From assembly GCA_023134755.1 (NCBI GenBank), contig JAGLUM010000388.1, forward strand, positions 1 to 7,231: a stretch of 7,231 nt of DNA, given 5' to 3'. Below the pieces are notes generated by a model. The model made no database searches. It worked only from the letters and a program-made list of their open reading frames with translations, and was not told the DNA's origin. A program made the position numbers and the translations under genes. The stretch is from Fidelibacterota bacterium. Lineage in GTDB: Bacteria > Fidelibacterota > Fidelibacteria > Fidelibacterales > Fidelibacteraceae. Shown here one piece after another: positions 1-6,353 of this stretch; the first letter of the stretch is position 1, and each line of letters opens with the position of its first letter.

Positions 1-446
1 CCGCCTTTAAGCATACAAGCAATTTGGATCTCGGGTTTATCCCATTCCATGAAATGAAAACAAGGAATCATAATTCCGAGATTATTTCCGGAGTTTTTAC
101 CTGTCAGAGGGTTAACCGCGTTGGGACGCAAAAAACCGTCCGCCGTGGCCTGAATCACTGCATCCTGAATACAATGTGTAATTGTTCGGGTTGATATTCC
201 GCAAGGATAATCTATATAAAATGCTGGTAACCCGGTATCCTGACAAAGCGGCTGCTGCTGTTTGCGGGCTGCATCCACATTGTTTAAAATTGTATCTAAA
301 ACAGAATGTGCTACATTGCCAGGAACTTCGAGTGCTCTTGCGGATACTAAGGCACATTCAATATCTTTAGGCAACATACACGCAGTTTGCTGAATTAAAT
401 CGGCAATTTTTTGCGTAAAATCCTGTTTATGCAGCGTATAGTTCAT
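1..446 (-). CDS. Class I (Fe-S) fumarate hydratase, alpha subunit / N-terminal domain (partial, 3' end outside window)
   Basis: Translating the minus strand from the ATG at 446 gives 148 codons with no stop, running off the left edge. The product resembles the N-terminal catalytic domain of class I fumarate hydratase / L-tartrate dehydratase alpha subunits. PLCQDTG at residues 66-72 carries Cys68, the likely [4Fe-4S] ligand. LRPNAVNPLTGKNSGNN at 106-122 matches the family's conserved Arg/Asn/Pro-rich block, and the reading ends at LKGG, where family members continue KGGG. The enzyme interconverts fumarate and malate in the cytoplasm with an oxygen-sensitive cluster. An in-frame TAG lies directly before the ATG, so the start cannot be further upstream. 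No clear Shine-Dalgarno is seen, and the ATG lies 4 nt after the korB stop, so translational coupling is likely. In split enzymes a beta subunit follows. Fumarate rather than tartrate as substrate is inferred from the TCA-cycle neighbours. Confidence 0.88.
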   Translation of the reverse strand, partial: MNYTLHKQDFTQKIADLIQQTACMLPKDIECALVSARALEVPGNVAHSVLDTILNNVDAARKQQQPLCQDTGLPAFYIDYPCGISTRTITHCIQDAVIQATADGFLRPNAVNPLTGKNSGNNLGIMIPCFHFMEWDKPEIQIACMLKG

Positions 447-450
447 CTAT

Positions 451-1314
451 TTAAGGCTGAAATTGATCTAACAGTTTACTTATCTCGGGGGTACCGTTTG
501 AATGGGTCTTTGCCTTGGCTGTCACTTTTTCCATAACGATCTCATAATAGGTCGGGCGGCGCTTTTTATAAATTACACCCAGAGTGAAATGCTCTTCGTT
601 ATTAGCAATATCAAAAGCTTTTAGTTCATCTTCAATATCATGGGTTTCATTCAAATAGACCACTTTATCGCGAATGATCTTAAATTGTTCTTTTCCGCGA
701 AACGTTACACAAGGTGATAAAATTTCAACAAATGAAAAACCGGGATGTTGAATTGCTTCTACGATCATTTTTTGTACATGTTTGGGATTCCCAGCAAAAG
801 TACGGGCAACAAACGATGCCTTATAAGCGATCAGCATGCGGACCGGATTAAAGGTCATTCCCATATTCCCGTAATAGGTTGTTTTTGTCCGTACACCCAG
901 AGGGGTCGTCGGAGATGCTTGTCCTTTAGTCAAACCGTAAATATTGTTGTCCATTACAATATAGGTAATATCGATATTTTTCCGGGCTACATGTCCTATA
1001 TGACCCGCACCGATCGAGAATCCATCACCATCACCTCCGACAGCAATCACCGTGGCTTCCGGATGACTCATCTTTACACCGGTTGCAAAAGGTAATACCC
1101 GGCCGTGAATACCATTAAAGGTGTATGCATTTATATACCCGGGAAGACGGCTTGAACAGCCAATGCCCGAACAAACGGCGGTATTTTCCGGTTGCAGTTG
1201 TAATTCTTCAAATGCTTTATAGATAGCACTTAAAACCCCAAAATCGCCACACCCCGGACACCAAATAGGTTTTAAATTGCTTTTATAATCTGTTGTTTTC
1301 AGGGGTTCGCTCAT
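451..1314 (-). CDS. korB: 2-oxoacid:ferredoxin oxidoreductase beta subunit, probably 2-oxoglutarate (KorB)
   Basis: This 287-aa protein is the thiamine-diphosphate-binding subunit of a 2-oxoacid:ferredoxin oxidoreductase, which forms acyl-CoA, CO2 and reduced ferredoxin, or the reverse. WCPGCGD (18-24), GIGCSS (50-55) and SPCVTF (200-205) supply cysteines C19, C22, C53 and C202, the pattern that binds the single [4Fe-4S] cluster. GDGDG (94-98) through DNNIYGLTKGQ (122-132) is the ThDP/Mg2+ motif typical of KorB/OorB-type subunits. The frame is open 24 nt further upstream to an ATG at 1338, but the ATG at 1314 is preferred: it overlaps the korA stop as ATGA, has GGAGG 7 nt upstream, and gives the usual N-terminus. 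The neighbouring fused gamma-alpha subunit and fumarase favour 2-oxoglutarate as substrate over pyruvate. Substrate specificity is inferred, not read directly. Confidence 0.93.
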   Translation of the reverse strand: MSEPLKTTDYKSNLKPIWCPGCGDFGVLSAIYKAFEELQLQPENTAVCSGIGCSSRLPGYINAYTFNGIHGRVLPFATGVKMSHPEATVIAVGGDGDGFSIGAGHIGHVARKNIDITYIVMDNNIYGLTKGQASPTTPLGVRTKTTYYGNMGMTFNPVRMLIAYKASFVARTFAGNPKHVQKMIVEAIQHPGFSFVEILSPCVTFRGKEQFKIIRDKVVYLNETHDIEDELKAFDIANNEEHFTLGVIYKKRRPTYYEIVMEKVTAKAKTHSNGTPEISKLLDQFQP

Positions 1315-3104
1315 CGTCGGGCCTCCATTTCTTTCCACTCTTCAATGATCTTATCCAATATTTCTTCAACCATGAAAGGAGCTCCTCCGGCTTTTGTGAA
1401 TGGAACAACCGTTACTCCATACTGGCTAAAACGAAGAAATCCGCGCAGATACCGTCTAAACTGACCGGCATAGGACATTTCTGCAATAATAATCCGATCT
1501 TTATTTTCAATAAATTCTTTAAACGGTTCAATCAGGAAGGGGTAAATAATTTGCGGAATTATCGCACCGACTGAAATACCCATCGCATTTGCTTTAAGTA
1601 CAGCCTCTTTTACTGCTCCCTTAGTGGATCCCCAAGCTATGATACCCAATTTTGCATCTTTGGGGCCGTAAAAACGTTCGAAACGAAATTCCTCTTTAAT
1701 GTATCCAAACTTCCTCCAGCGTTTTTCGGTCATCTTTGCATGGTTAGCAGCATCACCTCTGGGTGAACCTTTCTCATCATGTTCGATACCGGAACCCAGG
1801 TATTCCCCACCCTTAATGCCTAAATAGGACATAGGGGAAACACCTGTTTCTGTTACTTTAAATCGATGATAATCTTTCAAATCTTCTGCGGAAGGCGTAT
1901 CACGATGATAAATTTTCCGGAATCCTACTTTGGAACCTCTCATAGATTCAGGATTGATCGATTCTTTTCGGTGACCGATAAACTGATCAGATAATATAAT
2001 TACCGGACATTGATATTTTTCCGCAATGTAAAATGCCAACACGGTAGAATCGAAACAGTCCTCTACATCACATGGGGCAATAACCACCCGGGGTGAATCA
2101 CCATGAGAGCCCCAGATTGCCTGCATGAGATCTGCCTGCTCTGTCTTGGTTGGCAAACCGGTAGATGGTCCCCCGCGTTGAACATTGATTATTACAACAG
2201 GAAGTTCTGCCATCGAAGCAAGTCCAATACCTTCATTCATCAGGGAGATACCGGGTCCTGAGGTCGCCGTCATGGCTTTCTTACCCGCAAAGGATGCACC
2301 TAAAATTGCATTGATGGATGCTAGCTCATCCTCCATCTGCATGGCTATACCATCCCGCTGAGGCAAATAACGTGAAATCCATTCCATGATCTCTGTGGAA
2401 GGAGTAATTGGATATCCAGCATAATAATCTAAACCGGCATATATCGCGCCTAATGCAATGGCTTCATTGCCCTGCATAACCAAACGAGGTTCGCGATGTT
2501 GATATTCAAATGTAAGCGGATCGCTTTTTACTACCTGCGTTTTAACATATTCTATCCCGGCAGTCATAGCTTTTATATTGCTCTCGATAATCTCAGCAGT
2601 TTTATATTTAAATTTCTTCTTAATGGATTTGCTCAATGCTTCCTTGGGCAGTGAAAAAATTTCTGAAATTGCCCCAAGCATTACAATATTTTTGGCCTGA
2701 TGTGTTCCCGCGTGATCTTCCGCGAGTTTTGCGAAAGGGATCTTATACCAAAATTCACGTTGAGATTCCGTTAACGGTATCTCTTCATCCGGCATCGGAT
2801 CATCTGTGTCACTGACTATAATAACCTTCTCCTCCAACTGCAGCTCCGATTTAAATCGAAGAAAATTCTTCCAGCTGAGAACGACCAAAACATCAATACG
2901 GTCTCCCTGTGACTGTACAGGTAGATCACTAACGCGGACACGAATAGAGCTTTCCCCGCCACGAATCTGTGCGCCAACACTTTTCAGCATAAAGACAAAA
3001 AGTCCTTCGCTTGATGCCGCATTCACAAGAATTTCACCGGCAGAAATAATACCTTCGCCTCCGGATCCTGCAATACCGATCACGATATTTTTGTTGTTTA
3101 ACAT
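1311..3104 (-). CDS. korA: 2-oxoacid:ferredoxin oxidoreductase, fused gamma-alpha subunit, probably 2-oxoglutarate (KorA)
   Basis: This 597-aa protein joins two domains that are separate chains in some relatives. Residues 1 to about 190 are the gamma (CoA-side) domain, beginning with the glycine-rich GIAGSGGEGI (10-19) and including KSVGAQIRGGESS (41-53). Residues from about 205 onward are the alpha domain that pairs with the beta subunit around ThDP: YPITPSTEIMEW (231-242), MEDELASI (257-264), TSGPGISLMNEG (281-292) and GGPSTGLPTKTEQADL (311-326). The last motif is characteristic of KorA-type proteins, and the length is usual for the fused form. It acts in the cytoplasm with KorB, and no ferredoxin-like delta subunit is encoded beside it. 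It is the first gene of the kor-fumarase operon, and its stop overlaps the korB start. AAGGG lies 4 nt before the ATG and a second AAAGGG lies 10 nt before it. 2-oxoglutarate as substrate is inferred from architecture and context. Confidence 0.94.
   Translation of the reverse strand: MLNNKNIVIGIAGSGGEGIISAGEILVNAASSEGLFVFMLKSVGAQIRGGESSIRVRVSDLPVQSQGDRIDVLVVLSWKNFLRFKSELQLEEKVIIVSDTDDPMPDEEIPLTESQREFWYKIPFAKLAEDHAGTHQAKNIVMLGAISEIFSLPKEALSKSIKKKFKYKTAEIIESNIKAMTAGIEYVKTQVVKSDPLTFEYQHREPRLVMQGNEAIALGAIYAGLDYYAGYPITPSTEIMEWISRYLPQRDGIAMQMEDELASINAILGASFAGKKAMTATSGPGISLMNEGIGLASMAELPVVIINVQRGGPSTGLPTKTEQADLMQAIWGSHGDSPRVVIAPCDVEDCFDSTVLAFYIAEKYQCPVIILSDQFIGHRKESINPESMRGSKVGFRKIYHRDTPSAEDLKDYHRFKVTETGVSPMSYLGIKGGEYLGSGIEHDEKGSPRGDAANHAKMTEKRWRKFGYIKEEFRFERFYGPKDAKLGIIAWGSTKGAVKEAVLKANAMGISVGAIIPQIIYPFLIEPFKEFIENKDRIIIAEMSYAGQFRRYLRGFLRFSQYGVTVVPFTKAGGAPFMVEEILDKIIEEWKEMEARR
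1322..1326 (-). promoter_or_regulatory. Shine-Dalgarno of korB, deciding its start
   Basis: GGAGG on the minus strand lies 7 nt before the ATG at 1314, inside the 3' end of korA. It supports the ATGA-overlapping start over the longer in-frame ATG at 1338, which falls inside korA and would place this GGAGG within the coding sequence. Confidence 0.75.
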
Positions 3105-3359
3105 GTTTCCCTTACCCTTTATTTATTAAAAAATGTTATTTTTTTCTATATAAACACGAAAACGCTGAATCAGCGTTATGATTTTCGTTCCTCTAACTTC
3201 ATTAATTACATCCATTTGAATCAATTAATTATATGTGGTTAATTAACCCCGTTCAAACAACGTCTAAAGTTACTCCTAATCAATGTGAAATGTCAACCAT
3301 CAATTGAATTATTCTTCATATTTTTTGTTTTTTTATTATTTGATTCCTATCTTTCCAAT
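3105..3359. promoter_or_regulatory. AT-rich divergent intergenic region (korA / DMT transporter)
   Basis: This stretch of about 255 bp separates the divergent korA operon (minus) and the transporter gene (plus), so promoters for both should lie here. It is strongly AT-rich and contains the compound inverted repeat at 3156-3188 and two TTAATTA-type stretches around 3223-3245. No promoter hexamer pair is good enough to assign to either side. An open reading frame from a GTG at 3285 covers the right part in frame with the transporter, but is judged non-coding upstream of 3360. Confidence 0.5.
3156..3188. repeat. Compound inverted repeat, possible operator or leader hairpin
   Basis: AACGCTGA (3161-3168) and TCAGCGTT (3170-3177) form a perfect 8-bp inverted repeat around one central A. 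Overlapping it, ACGAAAA (3156-3162) pairs with TTTTCGT (3182-3188). It lies about 55-80 bp upstream of korA. Its symmetry and tiny centre fit a dimeric protein binding site; in RNA an inner hairpin with a bulge could also form. It has no adjacent T-run typical of a terminator in either direction. Function is unknown. Confidence 0.5.
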
Positions 3360-4238
3360 ATGGTTAATAAACTAACAAAAACGAATATTATTCTAATCAT
3401 TGCCGCCATGTTGTGGGGATTTGGATTTGTCGCTCAGCGGGACGGTATGAATTATATTGGTCCATTTTATTACTCCGCTATTCGTTTTGGAATTGGTGTG
3501 CTGTGTTTACTGCCGGTATATTTTCTGACCCGAAAAAAAGAGCAGGCTATTAAGGTAAAATTAAAAACTGTTCTTTCCGCCGGTGTTGTTGTGGGGCTTT
3601 TTCTTTTTCTCGCAGTTTCTGCCCAACAAATAGGATTAAAAACAACAAGCGCTGCTAAGGCCGGTTTTATTACCAGTTTGTATATGATATTAGTCCCGGT
3701 ATTTGGAATATTTCTCGGACATAAAACCAAGCAAAGTATCTGGGTAAGTATTATTATTGCTTTGGCAGGTGTCTTTTTTATGTCAATAAGCTCAAATTTT
3801 ACGATTGAAAAGGGAGATCTTTTTGAGTTGTTGTGCGCAATTTTATGGGCGGTCCATTTTCTGCTTATAGCGTACTATTCCAGACGCATAGGTGCTATTC
3901 GTTTATCAATATTGCAGTTTTCTGTTTGTGCGGTAATGAGTTTTCTTGTTGCCGTAGTAGCGGAGCCTATCAGTATAGAAGCTATTACCCCGGCAATTCC
4001 GGCCCTTCTCTACGGTGGTATCGGAGCGGTGGGAATTGCATACACCTTGCATGTGGTCGCTTTGAAAGACGCAAATCCGGCTTATGCCTCGCTGATTTTA
4101 AGTACTGAAAGTGTATTCGCTGCCATTGGTGGCTGGTTTATTCTGCATGAAAGCATGACTTCCCGCCAGCTGATCGGCGCCGGATTGATTTTATGTGCGG
4201 TGATTCTTTCTCAGTTGAAAAAACGGGAAAAAGTATAA
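3360..4238 (+). CDS. DMT superfamily (EamA-domain) transporter
   Basis: This 292-aa integral membrane protein has about ten hydrophobic segments in two EamA repeats, the usual size and layout of drug/metabolite transporter family exporters. The first repeat starts at residues 9-24 with ILIIAAMLWGFGFVAQ and includes IGPFYYSAIRFGIG (33-46) and AAKAGFITSLYMILVPVFG (98-116). The second starts near residue 153 (DLFELLCAILWAVHFLL) and ends with STESVFAAIGGWFILHES (248-265) and LIGAGLILCAVIL (271-283), followed by a short basic tail. Family members export amino acids, nucleosides or other small metabolites from the cytoplasm; the substrate here cannot be read. A GTG at 3285 would add 25 mostly hydrophobic residues, but the ATG at 3360 gives the normal family N-terminus. 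Neither start has a Shine-Dalgarno. The methyltransferase gene follows 42 bp downstream on the same strand and may be co-transcribed. Confidence 0.9.
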   Translation: MVNKLTKTNIILIIAAMLWGFGFVAQRDGMNYIGPFYYSAIRFGIGVLCLLPVYFLTRKKEQAIKVKLKTVLSAGVVVGLFLFLAVSAQQIGLKTTSAAKAGFITSLYMILVPVFGIFLGHKTKQSIWVSIIIALAGVFFMSISSNFTIEKGDLFELLCAILWAVHFLLIAYYSRRIGAIRLSILQFSVCAVMSFLVAVVAEPISIEAITPAIPALLYGGIGAVGIAYTLHVVALKDANPAYASLILSTESVFAAIGGWFILHESMTSRQLIGAGLILCAVILSQLKKREKV

Positions 4239-4280
4239 TTTCTGTTTCATTTAAAAATGTGATAAAGGGAGCAAAGATAC

Positions 4281-5168
4281 ATGAGAAAACCATTTTTAGA
4301 AGCAGTCAGAAGTAATAAAACTTTAGTTTCTGATGGTGCGTGGGGGACCTTTTTACAAGCAGAGGGTATGCAATCGGGTGATTGTCCTGAAGAATGGAAT
4401 CTTTCCCATCCGGAAATGGTTGAATCCATTGCACTGCGTTATATCGAAGCAGGTTCAGATATGATCGAAACCAATACTTTCGGCGGGTCACGGCACAAGC
4501 TTGCACTGTATGACCTGGGAGATAAAACCTACACATTGAATAAAATCGGGGCAGAATTATCGCGTAAAGCTGCAGGTGACGATCATTGGGTTATTGGATC
4601 TATTGGCCCTTCAGGTGCTATGCTGATGATGGAAGAAGTAACTGAAGAAGAATTGTACGAAGATTTTCTTCTTCAAGTAAAAGGACTGGCTGAGGGAGGT
4701 GTTGATGCATTATGTATTGAAACATTTTCTGCACTAGATGAAGCCGAACTCGTGATCAGGGCTGCGAAAACCACTGATCTTCCCATTATTTGTACTTTTA
4801 CCTTCGAAAATGGGTTTTCCATGATGGGTGTTACGCCGGAAGCATATGCCGAAAAAATGCTTGAACTTGGTGTGGATGTACTGGGGACCAATTGTGGCAA
4901 TGGTTTATCTGGTATGGTGGAAATTATAAAAGCTATCCATGCGGTTGCCCCTGATCATCCTATTCTTATCCATGCGAATGCCGGTCTGCCTATATTGCAA
5001 GGTACCGAAACTATTTATCCTGAAACACCGAAAGATATGTCTGCCTTTGTCCCGGAGATCCTGCAAGCAGGTGCTTGTATTATTGGGGGTTGCTGTGGCA
5101 CAACACCGGAACATATTAAAGCAATCAAGAAAGCGGTCGCCTCACACACTTGTCCTGCGAAGCTTTAG
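4281..5168 (+). CDS. Homocysteine S-methyltransferase family protein (stand-alone Zn barrel)
   Basis: This 295-aa TIM-barrel protein matches the homocysteine-binding domain of cobalamin-dependent methionine synthase and the betaine-homocysteine methyltransferase family. The thiol-activating Zn ligands are visible: C205 in GTNCGNG (202-208) and C271-C272 in GGCCGTTP (269-276). Other family blocks are SDGAWGT (17-23), YIEAGSDMIETNTFGGS (54-70) and GSIGPSGAML (106-115). It should methylate homocysteine to methionine, or act on a related thiol. It has no folate, cobalamin or reactivation domains, so the methyl donor is unknown: another methylated corrinoid protein, betaine and S-methylmethionine are all possible. 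AAAGGGAG lies 9 nt before the ATG. The last six residues (290-295) and the stop codon lie inside the hairpin repeat that begins at 5148, so the C-terminus was probably remodelled by that element without damage to the barrel. Confidence 0.88.
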   Translation: MRKPFLEAVRSNKTLVSDGAWGTFLQAEGMQSGDCPEEWNLSHPEMVESIALRYIEAGSDMIETNTFGGSRHKLALYDLGDKTYTLNKIGAELSRKAAGDDHWVIGSIGPSGAMLMMEEVTEEELYEDFLLQVKGLAEGGVDALCIETFSALDEAELVIRAAKTTDLPIICTFTFENGFSMMGVTPEAYAEKMLELGVDVLGTNCGNGLSGMVEIIKAIHAVAPDHPILIHANAGLPILQGTETIYPETPKDMSAFVPEILQAGACIIGGCCGTTPEHIKAIKKAVASHTCPAKL

Positions 5169-5178
5169 CGAAGCGGGA
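5153..5178. repeat. Imperfect hairpin at the left end of the block, overlapping the methyltransferase stop codon
   Basis: TCCTGC (5153-5158) pairs with GCGGGA (5173-5178) through one G-T wobble. Inside are a GAA/GAA internal loop and a short GCT/AGC stem. It shares its outline with the hairpin at 5498-5533 read on the opposite strand. The methyltransferase TAG stop at 5166-5168 lies in its centre. Confidence 0.55.
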
Positions 5179-5396
5179 AAGGCGCAAAGTAAGCAAGGCA
5201 CAAAAAGAATAATCAAGGTTTGCTCCATTATTAATATGGGTATTAATGGAGAAAATTAAAAAATATTAATCCGCTTTCTGGAATTATATTACCTATTTAT
5301 AAGTACTTGAATGTCGAACAAGGATTAACCCGTCTTCTCTGAATTAATCGGGGCCAGGCAGGCGAATAACAGATAGCATTGTACTTCTTATGTTCC

Positions 5397-5426
5397 TTGT
5401 TCTTAAATCGAATAAATTTTTATAAA
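5397..5426 (+). promoter_or_regulatory. Candidate sigma70-like promoter for elbB
   Basis: TTGTTC (5397-5402) and TATAAA (5421-5426) are separated by 18 bp in an AT-rich stretch about 130 bp upstream of elbB. The distance and hexamers are acceptable but such matches arise by chance in AT-rich DNA. If real, the transcript leader would contain the hairpin at 5498-5533. Confidence 0.25.
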
Positions 5427-5497
5427 TATTTTAGAGTATTATTTGGACAAAAGTCTAAAGCATTATAAATTCTTCGTGTCTTTGTCCCTTTATATCT

Positions 5498-5533
5498 TCC
5501 GTCTTCGCCCCGAGGGATCGGGGCTACGACGGA
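5498..5533. repeat. Strong GC-rich hairpin at the right end of the block
   Basis: GCCCCGA (5507-5513) and TCGGGGC (5518-5524) form a perfect 7-bp stem around a GGGA loop. An outer stem TCCGTC (5498-5503) with GACGGA (5528-5533) is separated from it by a 3x3 internal loop with one T-A pair. There is no following T-run, so a simple intrinsic terminator is unlikely. It lies in the probable leader of elbB, 20 bp before the start codon. It resembles REP-like interspersed hairpins of environmental bacterial genomes (recalled pattern, not searched). Confidence 0.7.
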
Positions 5534-5553
5534 CAAGTTGCGAGAGGTATTAA

Positions 5554-6216
5554 ATGAAACATGTAGCTCTTATCTTATCCGGTAGTGGTCGTGCAGACGG
5601 CAGTGAAATCCATGAATCAGTATGCGCTTTGTTGGCATTGAGCCAGCATGACCTGCCTGTACGAATGTATGCCCCTGATATAGAACAATTTCGTGTTATG
5701 AACCATTTAAGCGGTAGAATGACCGAGGAATCTCGAAATGTACTCGTGGAAGCAGCCCGCATCGCACGGGGAAATATCACTCCTTTATCTGAATTACAAC
5801 CCAAAGATGTATCTGCAATCCTTTTACCTGGTGGTATCGGTGCTGCTGCAAATCTCTGGGCTTATGCACAGGATGGTATTCGTGGAGAAGTAGAACCTGA
5901 AGTTTATCGTGTGTTAACAACAGCTATGCGAGATCAAATTCCTTTAGGATTTATCTGTATTGCTCCGGTATTGGGTGCCCGTATCGCACACGCGCTAGGT
6001 AAATCCCTTACTCTGACTATCGGAACAGATTCTAACACCGCCGCAGATATTGAATCTTTAGGTTGCAAACATCAACTATCCAATGTGAGTGAATGTGTTG
6101 TAGATATTGAAAATAAGGTAGTTTCTACAGCAGCCTATATGTCTGCAAAAAATATTGCAGAATGTTTCAGTGGTATTAGTGCTTTGGTCAAAGAGATCAA
6201 AAGTATGATCTCATAA
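5554..6216 (+). CDS. elbB: ElbB, isoprenoid-biosynthesis-associated glyoxalase of the DJ-1/PfpI superfamily
   Basis: This 220-aa cytoplasmic protein is the usual size for ElbB and aligns with it from end to end as remembered from E. coli. Landmarks are GSEIHE (16-21), APDIEQ (40-45), MNHLSGRMTEESRNVLVEAARI (49-70), LPGGIGAAANL (91-101), the nucleophile elbow GFICIAP (132-138) with likely catalytic Cys135, LTIGTDSNTA (154-163) and VVSTAAYM (189-196). The E. coli protein has glyoxalase activity and has been linked to isoprenoid biosynthesis by genetic suppression; its physiological role is unsettled. AGAGGT stands just upstream, with GAGG 6 nt before the ATG. It is probably transcribed on its own, since the 385-bp gap before it contains a hairpin block. 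The glycine-serine-glycine near residues 10-12 replaces a glycine-cysteine-glycine in E. coli, outside the active-site elbow. Confidence 0.92.
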   Translation: MKHVALILSGSGRADGSEIHESVCALLALSQHDLPVRMYAPDIEQFRVMNHLSGRMTEESRNVLVEAARIARGNITPLSELQPKDVSAILLPGGIGAAANLWAYAQDGIRGEVEPEVYRVLTTAMRDQIPLGFICIAPVLGARIAHALGKSLTLTIGTDSNTAADIESLGCKHQLSNVSECVVDIENKVVSTAAYMSAKNIAECFSGISALVKEIKSMIS

Positions 6217-6249
6217 ATATTAGATAGTATTTCCAATTCATAAAAAAAA

Positions 6250-6281
6250 GAGACACACACCGAAACTTCGGGGGTGTCTTT
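6250..6281. terminator. Probable bidirectional intrinsic terminator between elbB and the LolA-like gene
   Basis: AGACAC (6251-6256) pairs with GTGTCT (6274-6279). An inner CCGA (6260-6263) / TCGG (6268-6271) stem caps it, with a small internal loop between the two. On the minus strand the stem is followed by an uninterrupted run of eight T (complement of 6242-6249), a strong stop for the LolA-like operon. On the plus strand it is followed by TTTACTT, a weaker stop for elbB, which ends 34 bp earlier. Confidence 0.75.
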
Positions 6282-6308
6282 ACTTCTTACTTTATACTTT
6301 TGTCTTTC

Positions 6309-6336
6309 GTAAGGAACAGTCGCGATTGTTCCCTAC
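6309..6336. repeat. 28-bp near-perfect palindrome (REP-like)
   Basis: The sequence is symmetric about the central TCGCGA (6320-6325), with GGAACA (6313-6318) facing TGTTCC (6327-6332) and GTA facing TAC at the outer ends. Only two symmetric pairs deviate, and both are transitions: 6312/6333 and 6319/6326. It sits between convergent genes, downstream of the minus-strand LolA-like gene and beyond the elbB terminator. It could be an interspersed palindromic repeat, a protein-binding site or a second hairpin. Confidence 0.65.
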
Positions 6337-6353
6337 ATTCCGTAAATATTTTA

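Larger units (their letters stand above)
5148..5538. repeat. Non-coding block of about 390 bp with inverted, hairpin-forming ends (MITE-like or paired interspersed repeats)
   Basis: The block fills the gap between the methyltransferase gene and elbB. ACTTGTCC (5148-5155) and GGACAAGT (5531-5538) are perfect 8-bp inverted ends. Inward of each end is a hairpin-forming segment of shared design (TCC, then G-A/T-AGC, then a variable middle, then GCGAAG, then GGA). Further inward, 5194-5210 and the complement of 5469-5484 match at 13 of 16 aligned bases. The interior is AT-rich and has no plausible gene. It holds CTCCATTA (5223-5230) facing TAATGGAG (5244-5251), and GAACAAGGA (5316-5324) facing TCCTTGTTC (5394-5402). 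No flanking target duplication was recognised. It could be one degenerate mobile element or two copies of an intergenic repeat in opposite orientation. Confidence 0.6.

Noticed and set aside
745..1095. Plus-strand open frame of 116 codons opposite korB
   Set aside because: It is a shadow of a well-supported gene, with no recognisable protein features.
1315..1338. An ATG at 1338 that would lengthen KorB by eight residues
   Set aside because: The ATG at 1314 has GGAGG 7 nt upstream and the usual ATGA overlap with korA. The extra residues are not part of the family N-terminus.
3285..3359. A GTG start extending the transporter by 25 residues
   Set aside because: No Shine-Dalgarno is present, the added segment is low-complexity hydrophobic, and the ATG at 3360 gives the normal EamA N-terminus and length.
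4939..5259. Plus-strand open frame of 106 codons overlapping the methyltransferase end and the repeat block
   Set aside because: It is mostly inside the methyltransferase gene in another frame, and its sequence matches no recognisable family.
5216..5262. Hairpin CTCCATTA/TAATGGAG as a terminator of the methyltransferase gene
   Set aside because: The stem is AT-rich with a long loop and is followed on the plus strand by an A-rich rather than a T-rich stretch.
5169..5553. A small protein gene or structured regulatory RNA in the gap before elbB
   Set aside because: There is no open frame with a ribosome binding site, and no recognised riboswitch core. The structure is explained better by the inverted repeats.
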